This document shows, one piece after another, positions 1-8,164 of a DNA stretch of 64,000 nt (its first letter is position 1; each line of letters opens with the position of its first letter). The notes beneath the pieces are model-generated. The model was not told where the DNA came from, ran no database searches, and saw only the letters and a program-made list of their open reading frames with translations. Where the stretch lies: contig NZ_AYYY01000061.1 of the NCBI RefSeq assembly GCF_001436295.1, positions 124,001-188,000 on the forward strand, given 5' to 3'. The DNA is from Paucilactobacillus vaccinostercus DSM 20634 (GTDB lineage: Bacteria; Bacillota; Bacilli; Lactobacillales; Lactobacillaceae). The position numbers and the translations under genes were made by a program.

Positions 1-2
1 GC

Positions 3-434
3 AGTCGCGGTGTTATTTTACGAACAATCATCATGTTATTGTTTACGACAATTGGATATTGTATTTATGAATCAATTCCTAAAGGGTTAGAAAACTCAGG
101 ATTGGCAATTTTTTTACCTGAATCTTTGGGGATGTGTCTGGGTGTTATCGTGTATCTAATTTTTAGTCATCAACTCGATGCATTTAGGCAAAAAACGAGT
201 TACCTGAATGCAATCGGTGGTCTGGTATTTTCGATTGCGGCCGTATCATATATTTTTTCGGTGCGCGATAATGGCGTGAATACTGCCTTTATTGTTTCTC
301 AAGTTTCTGTCGTTATTTCAACATTGGGTGGGATGCTCGTAATGCATGAGCATAAGAGTCACCGAGAGATGGTCTTGACGGTGCTGGGATTAGTCTTAAT
401 TATTGCAGGAGCATTTACGACATCGCTATTCTAA
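3..434 (+). CDS. GRP-type sugar permease, C-terminal part (5' end outside window)
   Basis: The reading frame is open from the first bases of the window, so this is the end of a longer gene. The visible 143 residues form about four hydrophobic helices and end in a short tail, as in the 10-helix glucose/ribose porter (GRP, RbsU/GlcU) branch of the drug/metabolite transporter superfamily. The helix containing the sequence NTAFIVSQVSVVISTLGGM resembles the conserved late-helix region of that family. A sugar uptake role is a family-level inference; the substrate cannot be read. An internal ATG at 33 exists but has no ribosome binding site and would remove part of a helix. Confidence 0.7.
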   Translation, partial: SRGVILRTIIMLLFTTIGYCIYESIPKGLENSGLAIFLPESLGMCLGVIVYLIFSHQLDAFRQKTSYLNAIGGLVFSIAAVSYIFSVRDNGVNTAFIVSQVSVVISTLGGMLVMHEHKSHREMVLTVLGLVLIIAGAFTTSLF

Positions 435-439
435 GTGAT

Positions 440-455
440 AGTTCCACGTGAAACA
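440..455. other. parS: parS site (near-consensus)
   Basis: AGTTCCACGTGAAACA differs from the 16-bp consensus TGTTTCACGTGAAACA at positions 1 and 5; a C at position 5 is a variant I recall from Bacillus parS sites. It lies between the permease stop and the likely start of the pentapeptide gene. ParB (Spo0J) would bind here in chromosome segregation. Confidence 0.75.
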
Positions 456-482
456 TATTTTGAATTTAAAGGGGTCCAATCA

Positions 483-1073
483 GTGATTGAAAATCAAACG
501 CTTGCCTTCGATCAAATCGAAGAAAATGAAACCTATCAAAATTGCCATTTTACTTTTTCTAATCGGCCGATTCGCTTGATGGACGTGACATTAAGCGGAT
601 GTACCTTTGATCAACAGGATTTTAGTACGGGAGAATTTGTCGATTGCCAGTGGATTAACTGCGAATTAGCGAATACCAATTTTGCCAACTGTGTGTTTTA
701 CGACAACCGGTTCACAACGTGCTTGCTGACGGGGGTTGATTTTAGTAATAATGACTGGAAACAGGTCGTGGTAGAAGCGTGTAAAACCGACTATTTTAAT
801 GTTTCGGGTTCTCGATTAACTAACTGTCAATTCAACCATAGTCACATGATCGCATCTTATTTTCAAGAAGTGACCGTCAAAAAAGGACTCGTATTTGATC
901 ACTCGGAGATCGATCAGACCGATTTTACGGGAACTGCAATGACTGGAATTAATTTGGCAGATAGTCAATTTAGCGACTTAATGGTTACGCCGGCGCTCCT
1001 ACGGGGGTGCAAGATTAATGCTTATCAGGCAGCCTTGTTTGTGGCCCTGATTGGGATGGAAGTTGTGGACTAG
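483..1073 (+). CDS. Pentapeptide-repeat protein (Qnr-like fold)
   Basis: 196 residues with tandem A/C-(D/N)-L/F-x-x pentapeptides through most of the chain, including CTFDQQDFSTGEFVDCQW and NCELANTNFANCVF. Such repeats fold into a right-handed square beta-helix, and Qnr/MfpA members mimic DNA and protect gyrase. A hydrophobic C-terminal tail follows. I prefer the GTG start at 483 because AAAGGGG lies 8 bases upstream; the upstream GTG at 435 follows the previous stop directly and would place the parS site inside the gene. A gyrase-protection role is possible but not shown; many lactobacilli carry such proteins with unknown function. Confidence 0.8.
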   Translation: MIENQTLAFDQIEENETYQNCHFTFSNRPIRLMDVTLSGCTFDQQDFSTGEFVDCQWINCELANTNFANCVFYDNRFTTCLLTGVDFSNNDWKQVVVEACKTDYFNVSGSRLTNCQFNHSHMIASYFQEVTVKKGLVFDHSEIDQTDFTGTAMTGINLADSQFSDLMVTPALLRGCKINAYQAALFVALIGMEVVD

Positions 1074-1085
1074 TAAAAAAACGTG

Positions 1086-1132
1086 TTGACAAGTTTGAAC
1101 GCGTCCATTAATATAAACGCATGGACGTTCAA
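1086..1132 (+). promoter_or_regulatory. ArsR promoter with overlapping operator
   Basis: TTGACA (1086-1091), 17-base spacer and TAATAT (1109-1114) form a strong sigma-A promoter. An inverted repeat, TTGAACGCGTCCAT (1095-1108) and ATGGACGTTCAA (1121-1132), spans the -10 element, as expected for autorepression by the ArsR protein that follows. Confidence 0.75.
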
Positions 1133-1155
1133 CAACACTCAAGGGAGGCCTCCTC

Positions 1156-1458
1156 ATGAGTCAAACCACAGTTAAATTAATGCAAGAATGTGCGCCGGTT
1201 TTTAATCTATTGCAGGATCACCGCCGCCTTGAAATCTTGAATATTTTGTTTGATCATCCCGATCTCAGCGTTTCTGAACTGGCCGCATCGCTAGAATTAT
1301 CACGGCCGGCCGTATCGCACCACCTAAAATTGATGCTTGACCATCAACTGGTGCGTGTTGAGCAGCGGGGAAAAGAAAGATACTACACTGTCAATTTGTC
1401 ACCATCGCTAGAGTTATTACGTCGATTAGTGGCATCACTCGAAAAGGACATCTCGTAA
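1156..1458 (+). CDS. ArsR-family winged-helix repressor
   Basis: A 100-residue protein covering a single ArsR/SmtB winged helix. The recognition helix region contains LSRPAVSHHLKLML at about residues 49-62, followed by the wing (VRVEQRGKERYYTV). There is no C-x-C motif of arsenic or cadmium sensors, so it is probably not a soft-metal sensor. The ATG follows GGGAGGCC. An inverted repeat overlapping its promoter suggests autoregulation. It lies 62 bases upstream of an alpha/beta hydrolase on the same strand, so the hydrolase is its likely regulatory target. Confidence 0.88.
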   Translation: MSQTTVKLMQECAPVFNLLQDHRRLEILNILFDHPDLSVSELAASLELSRPAVSHHLKLMLDHQLVRVEQRGKERYYTVNLSPSLELLRRLVASLEKDIS

Positions 1459-1520
1459 TAGATGTCCTTAACTTAAAATCAATACGTTCACACGTTTAAA
1501 CTCGTAGAAAGGAATTAACA

Positions 1521-2468
1521 ATGAAAACCTATCAAAATAATGCCGCTTGGGGCAAAATTGCAGCTTATTTACCAAAGAATTACCAATTCAACCCGACCAC
1601 GAAACCGGTTGAAGCATTCTGGGAATGGCATAAGAATCAAATTCATCTAGATACATTTCGAAATCCAGATGCGCCAGTTAAAATTATTTTACTGCATGGT
1701 GTTGGGACTAATGGCCGGCAGATGTCGACGATCTTAGGTAGTCCACTTGCGCAAGACGGATTAGAAGTGGTTTCGATCGATATGCCATTGTATGGAATGT
1801 CGGTGATTAATCAGCATGATCCAGTGACCTACGCCGATTGGGTGCAATTGGGCAGCGATTATGTTGATTACGAACGGCAGCGTGATGATCGGCCGATTTT
1901 TCTTTACGGGCTATCTGCTGGTGGAATGGAAACCTATCATGTGGCAGCCAAAAATCGGCATGTTGCTGGTATTATCGGCATGACGTTTTTAGATCAACGA
2001 GATCAACGCGTTCGAAACCGAACAGCTCATAATGTCTTTTGGGGCCGTTATGGGACACCGTTAGCTCATTTGTCGGTGCAATTGGGATTGGGGTCGCAGA
2101 CAATTAAGATGGCGACGTGTTCATTGATGTCAGCACTGTGCAATCAACCGGGATGTCAGGCGGAATTGATGGCTGATACTACCTCGGCAAGTGCTCGAGT
2201 TCCCTATGCTTTTTTGGATAGTTATATGAACTATGTCCCCGATATGGAGCCGGAAAATTTTGATGTTTGTCCCGTTATTCTGACCCAGCCAGGGATGGAT
2301 CGGTGGACACCGTTAGAATTGAGCACCCCATTTTTGGCTCGGCTACAACATGTAAAAGTCGATCAGGTTATTTTGCCAGATGGCGGGCACTATCCGGTAG
2401 AAGCCCCCGCACTGGCGAAGTTGCACGAAGCGACATTGCACTTCATTCAAGCTAATCAAAATGGATAG
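1521..2468 (+). CDS. Alpha/beta-hydrolase
   Basis: 315 residues with the alpha/beta-hydrolase signature: HGVGTNGR oxyanion region near residue 60, nucleophile elbow GLSAGG near 131 (catalytic Ser), a late acidic region (GMDRWTP) and a terminal His in GGHYP. The substrate is unknown; the size and absence of a signal peptide suggest a cytoplasmic esterase or lysophospholipase-like enzyme. The ribosome binding site is AGAAAGGAA. The preceding ArsR gene probably controls it. Confidence 0.85.
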   Translation: MKTYQNNAAWGKIAAYLPKNYQFNPTTKPVEAFWEWHKNQIHLDTFRNPDAPVKIILLHGVGTNGRQMSTILGSPLAQDGLEVVSIDMPLYGMSVINQHDPVTYADWVQLGSDYVDYERQRDDRPIFLYGLSAGGMETYHVAAKNRHVAGIIGMTFLDQRDQRVRNRTAHNVFWGRYGTPLAHLSVQLGLGSQTIKMATCSLMSALCNQPGCQAELMADTTSASARVPYAFLDSYMNYVPDMEPENFDVCPVILTQPGMDRWTPLELSTPFLARLQHVKVDQVILPDGGHYPVEAPALAKLHEATLHFIQANQNG

Positions 2469-2502
2469 AACGGGCTTCGGAGAATCCGCACGAAAGATTG
2501 TC

Positions 2503-2546
2503 AAAAAAACTGCCGTCATTTCAAAGTGAAATGGCGACAGCTTTTT
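2503..2546. terminator. Bidirectional terminator
   Basis: A-run, hairpin CTGCCGTCATTTC/GAAATGGCGACAG (2510-2540) and T-run. It serves the convergent hydrolase and DUF1275 genes. Confidence 0.85.
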
Positions 2547-2560
2547 GATTGATCGCAAAA

Positions 2561-3235
2561 TTAGCGATTATAAGAATGATGCCCGATTAGCATCATCCAT
2601 GCACATAATAAAATTGCGGCCGGAACTAGGATACTCAAAAGATGTAGCCAGGGAGCAGTAAGGGCAATTAAACAGGCCCCGAGGCCAAAAGTTAGCATGA
2701 TTGCACCAGTGGCCTTCAATTTTTGAAGCGCCTGAGAATCGTGATAGACAAGTGCATCAATGGTTGTTTCAGCTAATGTCCGCAGGTTGCCGGTCATCAT
2801 CAGTGGTGTGAATGGACCGCCATTGAGGCGACGAAACTCTTGCAGCTCTGCCGCCGCAGCAAAGGACAACAGGACGGTCACTAGTACGCTAGGCACCAAG
2901 TTGGCTACCAGTGCGGTCAGAAGTAGCAGGCCGCTTTCATAGGCCAGCACCCACTGTTTTCGAACGGGATCGGGTTGCGTGAAACGGGGCTGCCTTTGCC
3001 ATAGGCGAATGAGGATCGTTCCCACAAAAAAGGCTAAAATAGAAATAACATAATGAAGACTGGTACTAAAGTCGCCTTGGCCCAAGTTAACACCCAGCAA
3101 AATTAAGTTCCCGGTTTGTAGTCCGGCAAAGACTTCACCATGAAAGAGATACGAGTACGCATCAATGCCGCCAGCGGCCATGGTGAGCAGTGCCCCGAAT
3201 GACGTTTTTTCGTAAATTGGCATAGATTGATTCAT
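2561..3235 (-). CDS. DUF1275 (YoaK-type) membrane protein
   Basis: 224 residues with six or seven hydrophobic helices. The early segment GGIDAYSYLFHGEVFAGLQTGN is the DUF1275/YoaK hallmark (GxxDAxSY...TGN), repeated later as MMTGNLRTL. The family is a group of integral membrane proteins without an established function, sometimes linked to transport. Start ATG at 3235 follows AGGAGG. It is a single-gene unit convergent with the hydrolase. Confidence 0.85.
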   Translation of the reverse strand: MNQSMPIYEKTSFGALLTMAAGGIDAYSYLFHGEVFAGLQTGNLILLGVNLGQGDFSTSLHYVISILAFFVGTILIRLWQRQPRFTQPDPVRKQWVLAYESGLLLLTALVANLVPSVLVTVLLSFAAAAELQEFRRLNGGPFTPLMMTGNLRTLAETTIDALVYHDSQALQKLKATGAIMLTFGLGACLIALTAPWLHLLSILVPAAILLCAWMMLIGHHSYNR

Positions 3236-3362
3236 CAGAATTCCTCCTGAAACGTTATTGTACCACTATAACACTGGCATAATTGGGATGCACTAAAGCA
3301 TGCTCGGGGCAATGTGATCTACGTTACGGGCGCATTGAGTTGAATAAGGCCGGCGGTGGCAC

Positions 3363-3890
3363 CTAGTTTGCAGTTTCGGATTTAGCGATGAGAGCTTCGC
3401 AGGCGGTAATGATGGCGTCGGGGGTTGGCATTGGATTGTGAAAGACGAGATCGTAGGTGTCATCTTTTGGCTTAATGCGGTTGACCCCGTAGGCTACGCT
3501 GTTGGCGGGGACGTCCTTGGTGATGATGGCACCGGCACCGATGACGGAATTAGCCCCGATAATGATTGGACCCAGTACCTTCGCGCCATCCGAGATGACG
3601 ACGTTAGGACCAATGACGGGATTACCCAGGTTTTCCCATTGGTTGGTGATCTTGTTGAACTTCATGTTTGAACCGATGGTGACGTTTTGGTAAATCACGG
3701 TGCCGGTATCGATTTTGGCAGCCGCAATGATACATCCCTTCGCATGATGCGCAAACATGACGGATGGGTCGATGTGAACGCAGTTGATTTCACAGCCATA
3801 ATCGTGTTCTAAGCGGGTAGCAGCTTGCTGACGAACGGCGGGATCGGGATCGAAACAGTTTTGGTGGAACAGTGTGTTGAACTCTGACAT
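3363..3890 (-). CDS. Serine O-acetyltransferase-like hexapeptide acyltransferase
   Basis: 175 residues with left-handed beta-helix hexapeptide repeats in the C-terminal half (IGPNVVISDGAKVLGPIIIGANSVIGAGAIITKDV). The HAKGCIIAAAKIDTGTVIYQNVTIG stretch resembles the serine acetyltransferase active-site coil containing the catalytic His. The protein lacks most of the long N-terminal helical domain of CysE, so it may acetylate another acceptor. I start at MSEF (3890), because AAAGGATG sits correctly for this ATG and would touch the upstream ATG at 3899. It shares its strand with the oxidoreductase upstream (20-base gap), so they may form an operon. Confidence 0.8.
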   Translation of the reverse strand: MSEFNTLFHQNCFDPDPAVRQQAATRLEHDYGCEINCVHIDPSVMFAHHAKGCIIAAAKIDTGTVIYQNVTIGSNMKFNKITNQWENLGNPVIGPNVVISDGAKVLGPIIIGANSVIGAGAIITKDVPANSVAYGVNRIKPKDDTYDLVFHNPMPTPDAIITACEALIAKSETAN

Positions 3891-3909
3891 ATAAATCATC
3901 CTTTCAAGG

Positions 3910-4812
3910 TTAGTGGTTAAAGGTTACCAGCACGCGACCACGACTGTGTGAATCGTGTGCATAGTGTTGAGCTTCCTTAGTTTGAGTGACGGGAAAAATA
4001 CGATCAATTGGTGCAATGAGGTCATGGGTAGCGAGTTGGCGAATAAAAGTTTGATAATGGGCAGGATCAAACTTTTCGTGAACAAATTGGAATGGTGTGT
4101 GGGAATCATAAGTCATGAGCGCGATGGAAACGATACTGGCATGACCACAGTGCGTGGTGATGGCGTCTAGCAACGCGGAACTACCAGCGATGTCGATGAT
4201 TAAGGGATCGTCGAGCTGCGGCAATGTTTCAGGCGTATAACTCGTGAGCGCTGGTAGTTGTTCATGGAAGTAAGCTTGACTACTAGGCGAGACAACTGGG
4301 TACAGATGATGCGTGGTTGGACGGAGCATTTGTAGTAAGTACAGGCCGATAACCGAATTGGCCCCAGTAATGATGATGTTGGTTGCAGAATGTTGCTCAA
4401 TGGCTTCTTTAAGGGCGAGGGCCGTTCCGGGTCCGGCAGTTAGTGCCGCCGCACTTTCATCACTTACATCATCTGGGAGTGGAAAAATAAAAGCTGGATT
4501 TTCGGATAGCAGATATGCGCTGTACGAACCAGTGGGATTCATGACTAGGACGCGATGGTGCAGCAAGGCCGCATCACGGTCGCGACCAACAGCGACGACC
4601 TGACCTACGGCACCGATACCAATCGTTCGTGGCAGGCTGGTGAGTTGTTCGCTGGTGGCATGGGCGTTGGTTTCACGTTTCCAGTCAGTTGGTACGACGG
4701 GTAAAGTCGTTACTTTAATTAGAACGCCGTGGTTTGTAAGCTTGGGCTGTGGGATATCGCGGTAGACTAAGCCGTCGATACCGTTAAAATTGGTTTGCAT
4801 AATGGCAAGCAT
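3910..4812 (-). CDS. Zinc-free MDR oxidoreductase (quinone reductase-like)
   Basis: 300 residues of the medium-chain dehydrogenase/reductase superfamily: N-terminal GroES-like domain and a Rossmann region with ITGANSVIGLYLLQML at about residues 148-163. The catalytic-zinc Cys and the structural-zinc Cys cluster are absent, so it is a quinone/enone reductase-type enzyme using NAD(P)H. It starts at ATG 4812 after AAAAGGAG. The promoter overlaps a perfect TGGAAACA/TGTTTCCA palindrome, and a MarR gene upstream has the same half-site, so MarR control in response to an electrophile or phenolic is likely. Confidence 0.85.
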   Translation of the reverse strand: MLAIMQTNFNGIDGLVYRDIPQPKLTNHGVLIKVTTLPVVPTDWKRETNAHATSEQLTSLPRTIGIGAVGQVVAVGRDRDAALLHHRVLVMNPTGSYSAYLLSENPAFIFPLPDDVSDESAAALTAGPGTALALKEAIEQHSATNIIITGANSVIGLYLLQMLRPTTHHLYPVVSPSSQAYFHEQLPALTSYTPETLPQLDDPLIIDIAGSSALLDAITTHCGHASIVSIALMTYDSHTPFQFVHEKFDPAHYQTFIRQLATHDLIAPIDRIFPVTQTKEAQHYAHDSHSRGRVLVTFNH

Positions 4813-4856
4813 AGGGGTCTCCTTTTGAAAGTAAAAAATTGATTAGTTTGTTTCTC

Positions 4857-4892
4857 TGGAAACAATATTATCATATAATGTTTCCATGTCAA
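4857..4892 (-). promoter_or_regulatory. MarR-type operator and promoter of the MDR gene
   Basis: TGGAAACA (4857-4864) and TGTTTCCA (4879-4886) form a perfect palindrome with a 14-base centre. On the minus strand the -35 TTGACA is at 4892-4887 and a TAATAT -10 lies inside the palindrome. Occupancy would block RNA polymerase. Confidence 0.75.
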
Positions 4893-4948
4893 CAAAAAAT
4901 ACTTAAAAAAATAACCAGGATGATCAAAGTTGATGATCCTGGTTACCA

Positions 4949-5410
4949 TTATTGAAGGTGGTGCTGTTCAATTTCATGATCGAGATGTTGGTTATAACGG
5001 TCTAAAAAGGCGAGGACTGTCTGTAACTGAACGGGATCGGTTTGGTCGAAAACAGGTTGATCTCGTTGCTGAAATTCTTGATCGAGTTGTTCATGCGTCA
5101 GGAACACGCCCCGTCCCTGAGGGGTAAGCCGAAAGTAGATTTCTTTTTTATTATCGGGTTTCTGGTAGCGTTCGATGAGTTCGCGAGCCATCAATCGCTT
5201 GGTGAGCTTACTGACGGCTCCGCGCGTTACAAACATGGCATCGGCAATTTTGGTGACGTTGACGTCCTGATGTTTCCCGATGAATTCGATGGTGTGCACC
5301 TCGGCGGGCTTAAATCCCTTGAGCTGAGTTTCAAGTTGGGACTTACTGAGCAGTGTGATTTTATCGAGGAGGGTCGTTAGACTGGTACGAAATTGTTGCT
5401 GGGCATCCAT
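4949..5410 (-). CDS. MarR-family transcriptional regulator
   Basis: 153 residues with a MarR winged helix: KIADAMFVTRGAVSKLTKRLMARELIER (recognition helix and start of the wing at about residues 57-84), then the KKEIYFRLTPQG wing. The start is ATG 5410 with AAGGAG upstream; longer in-frame extensions have no ribosome binding site. Its promoter (TTGAAT, 17 bases, TATGCT at 5475-5447) contains TTGGAAACAAA, a half-site also found in the palindrome before the adjacent oxidoreductase, so it probably represses itself and that gene. Confidence 0.88.
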   Translation of the reverse strand: MDAQQQFRTSLTTLLDKITLLSKSQLETQLKGFKPAEVHTIEFIGKHQDVNVTKIADAMFVTRGAVSKLTKRLMARELIERYQKPDNKKEIYFRLTPQGRGVFLTHEQLDQEFQQRDQPVFDQTDPVQLQTVLAFLDRYNQHLDHEIEQHHLQ

Positions 5411-5446
5411 AATAAATGAGCTCCTTTTGGTGTAATGACTGAAGCT

Positions 5447-5475
5447 AGCATAGCAGAGGTTTGTTTCCAATTCAA
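5447..5475 (-). promoter_or_regulatory. marR promoter with operator half-site
   Basis: On the minus strand TTGAAT (5475-5470), a 17-base spacer and TATGCT (5452-5447). The spacer carries GGAAACAAA, matching the half-site at the MDR operator. Confidence 0.6.
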
Positions 5476-5477
5476 CA

Positions 5478-6347
5478 TTATTGTGCGGCGGGTGCGTGGC
5501 GTTTAAGAAATTGAACGACCTCGTTAGCGGCAATGGATAGTTGCTTGCGTTGGCTGAAGGCAATTGAAATATGGCGGGTTAATGGTGGATCAAGGGGGAC
5601 CGTTTGAATATGGTAATTGGTGCGTCGCGTGATCATTTCGCCGAGAACGCTGATTCCAAGGTGATTTTCGACCATCGCCATGATGGTGTAATCGTCTTGG
5701 GTAATGTATTGAATATCGGCGTGGATATGGTGCTGCTTGAACAGTTCCAGTACACCCCGTTTTTCGCCCTCGGTGAGCATGATGACGGGGTGCTCTTCAA
5801 ACCGTGCGAGGGGGAGGCTGGTGTAGTGGCTGAGTGGACTATCACTGGGAACGATGGCGAGCATGTCATCATCAATAAAGGGGATGGTGGTGAGAGCTTT
5901 TTTGGTTGGCAGCGCGACAAAGCCAAAGTCGACGGTACCAGCAAGAATCCACGATTCAATCTCGGAGTAGTCACCAGTGAGTAATTCTAAGCTGATATGG
6001 GGATAAGCTTGTTTGAGTTGCTGCATGAGGGGAGCCAAAACAGCGGTTGAGACGCTGGAAAAGGTGCCAATGCGGACTAGGCCAGTTGTCAGGCCAGTCA
6101 GGCGGGCGGCCTGATCATTGAGTTGCTGAAAAGCGGTGGCGAGCTGTTGGATATAGGGGAGTAATTGGGACCCGTCGGATGTTAGTGAAACACCGTGGTG
6201 GTTGCGATTTAAGAGGGTCATCCCCATCTCTTTTTCCAAGGCGTTGACCGCTTGGCTGACGGCCGATTGCGAATAGTTTAGAAAGGTGGCTGCCTTGGAG
6301 AGACTTCCCAGTTCGATGATTTTTAGAAAAATAGCGTACTTATTCAT
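5478..6347 (-). CDS. LysR-type transcriptional regulator
   Basis: 289 residues. The N-terminal winged helix has SLSKAATFLNYSQSAVSQAVNALEKEMG, and the substrate-binding fold follows (VRIGTFSSVSTAVLAPL at about residue 93). The start is ATG 6347 with GGGAGG 8 bases upstream. It is divergent from ybaK-eamA; the perfect palindrome ATAAGATAATCTTAT lies 20 bases upstream of its start. A close paralogue lies at 16482-17351. The inducer is unknown. Confidence 0.9.
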   Translation of the reverse strand: MNKYAIFLKIIELGSLSKAATFLNYSQSAVSQAVNALEKEMGMTLLNRNHHGVSLTSDGSQLLPYIQQLATAFQQLNDQAARLTGLTTGLVRIGTFSSVSTAVLAPLMQQLKQAYPHISLELLTGDYSEIESWILAGTVDFGFVALPTKKALTTIPFIDDDMLAIVPSDSPLSHYTSLPLARFEEHPVIMLTEGEKRGVLELFKQHHIHADIQYITQDDYTIMAMVENHLGISVLGEMITRRTNYHIQTVPLDPPLTRHISIAFSQRKQLSIAANEVVQFLKRHAPAAQ

Positions 6348-6366
6348 TAGCGATCCTCCCAATAAT

Positions 6367-6381
6367 ATAAGATAATCTTAT
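6367..6381. promoter_or_regulatory. Candidate LysR operator palindrome
   Basis: ATAAGATAATCTTAT is a perfect 15-bp palindrome of LysR-box type (T-N11-A) between the divergent LysR and ybaK genes. Confidence 0.6.
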
Positions 6382-6473
6382 TTTATAGTTCAGTATTTTC
6401 ATCTTCACTTATTTAACTGAGTATAGCATACTGGGAAATACATAATTATTACTTTTAGAAGGAGTTCCTACAT

Positions 6474-6953
6474 ATGTCATTAGCAAAAGTTACACACTAT
6501 TTTCAGCAGTTTAATTTGCAAGATCGAATTACTAAGTTTGATGAGTCCACGGCCACGGTCGATGAAGCGGCGGCCGTTTTGCACGTCAAAGCACGACAAA
6601 TTGCGAAAACGATGGCGTTTAAATTAAAACAACGCGCTGTGGTCGTGGTAACGGCCGGCAACGCACGGGTTTCTAATCCGAAGTTTAAGGCCATGTTTGG
6701 CGAAAAACCGCACATGGTTCAGCGCGATGTTCTGGAACAGACAATTGGTCATCCAGCTGGCGGCGTGTGCCCGTTTGCACTTCAAGAAGGGGTGGACGTT
6801 TATTTGGACGAGAGCTTGAAAGCCGATGAAATTGTTTACCCAGCCGCCGGCACGGCGAATACTGCCATTAAATTGAGTCTGGGCGAGCTTGAACAGTACG
6901 CCCATCCGCGTCAGTGGGTGGATGTGGTCAAGGATTCTGAGGGACAGCAATGA
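6474..6953 (+). CDS. YbaK/EbsC-family aminoacyl-tRNA deacylase
   Basis: 159 residues with the YbaK/ProRS-associated editing domain: central VDEAAAVLHVKARQIAKTMAFKL, the GGVCPFAL segment near residue 101, and GTANTAIKLSLGEL near the C-terminus. These match YbaK-type proteins, which hydrolyse mischarged aminoacyl-tRNA such as Cys-tRNA(Pro). The conserved Lys in the KTMAFK strand is present. ATG 6474 follows AGAAGGAG. Its stop overlaps the start of the EamA gene (ATGA), so the two are co-translated. Confidence 0.85.
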   Translation: MSLAKVTHYFQQFNLQDRITKFDESTATVDEAAAVLHVKARQIAKTMAFKLKQRAVVVVTAGNARVSNPKFKAMFGEKPHMVQRDVLEQTIGHPAGGVCPFALQEGVDVYLDESLKADEIVYPAAGTANTAIKLSLGELEQYAHPRQWVDVVKDSEGQQ

Positions 6954-7828
6954 GCCGCAGGAGTGCCTTCTGGCTGATGTTGATCGTGACCGCAGCTTGG
7001 GGCGCGTCGTACATGTGGATGAAACTAGCACTCACCGGGGTCGGACCACTATCGTTAGTTGGGTGGCGGTTTGGCACGGCTTTTCTGGCCACAATCATCG
7101 TCTTTTTTCGGGTCTTACGGTGGCCGACGAAGGCAGAATGGCGGGTCAGTCTCATTATGGGAACGATGCTGTTTAGTATGTTTGCCCTTATTATGCTGGG
7201 GCTAGAAACCACGGATGCTTCGACCGCTGGATTTTTGATGAGTACGACGACGGTATTTGTGGCTGTATTAGAAGCGCTCATTCACCGGACATGGCCGCGG
7301 CCGATGACGATCATGACCATTCTCGTCGTCATGGTCGGATTGTACCTGCTGGTGATGAACGGTGGCGGGCTTAAGTTTAGCGGTGGGGCGCTATTTTGTT
7401 TAGGATGTTCGATTCTCTACGCAGTCTATATTATGTATTCCGGCCGACTGGCCCAGCGCCAATTAGCAACGCTGACTGTCAGTGTTTGGCAACTGGGCGT
7501 GGCCGGTGTGGAGGGCCTGGCGTTAGGCGCGTTGGTCGATGGTGTCCAGTTACCGACGACGGTTGGCCAATGGGGAGCAATTTTGGCGCTTGGTCTGATC
7601 TGTAGTGCCTTTGGATTTGTCGCCCAAACCAAGGTGCAACACTATTTACCACCGGCAACGGTGAGTTTGATTTATACGCTGGAACCAATTTTTTCGGCGT
7701 TGTTTGCGTACTTGATGCTGCACGAAATTATGACTACTCGTCAATGGCTGGGGGCCGCGTTAATTTTCTTCAGTGTCATGGTTTCTGAACTGGTTAAGAT
7801 TCATCGGCCAGCTATCCATCAAAATTAA
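6950..7828 (+). CDS. EamA-family (DMT) transporter
   Basis: 292 residues with ten hydrophobic helices arranged as two EamA repeats (AAWGASYMWMKLAL near the N-terminus; TYTLEPIFSALFAYLMLHE near residue 245 is the typical second-repeat signature). The substrate is unknown; such proteins commonly export amino acids or metabolites. It overlaps ybaK by four bases. A terminator hairpin lies at 7939-7979. Confidence 0.88.
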   Translation: MSRRSAFWLMLIVTAAWGASYMWMKLALTGVGPLSLVGWRFGTAFLATIIVFFRVLRWPTKAEWRVSLIMGTMLFSMFALIMLGLETTDASTAGFLMSTTTVFVAVLEALIHRTWPRPMTIMTILVVMVGLYLLVMNGGGLKFSGGALFCLGCSILYAVYIMYSGRLAQRQLATLTVSVWQLGVAGVEGLALGALVDGVQLPTTVGQWGAILALGLICSAFGFVAQTKVQHYLPPATVSLIYTLEPIFSALFAYLMLHEIMTTRQWLGAALIFFSVMVSELVKIHRPAIHQN

Positions 7829-7938
7829 GCCTTTACTTTAAGCGCGCTTCAAGCGTTATGCTAGGACGGTAGCGTGGTAGCAGATACTTCTGCGCTTCAT
7901 CGAACTAGGTCTAATGGCTGTGATCTGGAGAAATTAAA

Positions 7939-7979
7939 TGGGATTTGAAACCGATTATTCGATTTCAAATCCCATTTTT
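7939..7979 (+). terminator. Terminator after the EamA gene
   Basis: ATGGGATTTGAAA/TTTCAAATCCCAT hairpin (7939-7951, 7963-7975) with a following T-run. Confidence 0.85.
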
Positions 7980-8030
7980 ATTGGTGGACTGACACAGTGG
8001 TTTTATATCGTAAAAGTGCAGAGGAGACAC

Positions 8031-8061
8031 AAAAAGCCTGGTGATTTCAATTTCACCAGGC
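8031..8061 (-). terminator. Terminator of the short transcript at 8.1 kb (and of the GGDEF-EAL gene)
   Basis: On the minus strand GCCTGGTGA/TCACCAGGC followed by five T residues (8035-8031). Confidence 0.85.
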
Positions 8062-8076
8062 CCTCTCTTTTCGGTA

Positions 8077-8127
8077 TCAGCTAGTTAGCCATCCGGTCCG
8101 TAGCTGATGCCTTAAGACAATTTCCAT
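8077..8127 (-). CDS. Possible micro-ORF in a short independent transcript
   Basis: On the minus strand a perfect sigma-A promoter (8193-8165) is followed by an ideal Shine-Dalgarno AAGGAGGTGAT (8150-8140) and a terminator at 8061-8031, giving an RNA of about 130 bases. Two peptides are possible: a 16-residue one from ATG 8127 (MEIVLRHQLRTGWLTS) whose start is far (16 bases) from the Shine-Dalgarno, or a 17-residue one from TTG 8134 (MANGNCLKASATDRMAN, ending 8081) with ideal 9-base spacing. Neither resembles a protein I recognise. It could instead be a small RNA exposing a strong anti-SD-complementary sequence. Confidence 0.35.
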   Translation of the reverse strand: MEIVLRHQLRTGWLTS

Positions 8128-8164
8128 TTGCCAAAAAGCATCACCTCCTTTTTTGATTGGCTCA

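Noticed and set aside
435-482. N-terminal extension of the pentapeptide-repeat protein from GTG 435
   Set aside because: The start follows the previous stop directly without a ribosome binding site and would put parS inside the gene; GTG 483 has AAAGGGG at good spacing.
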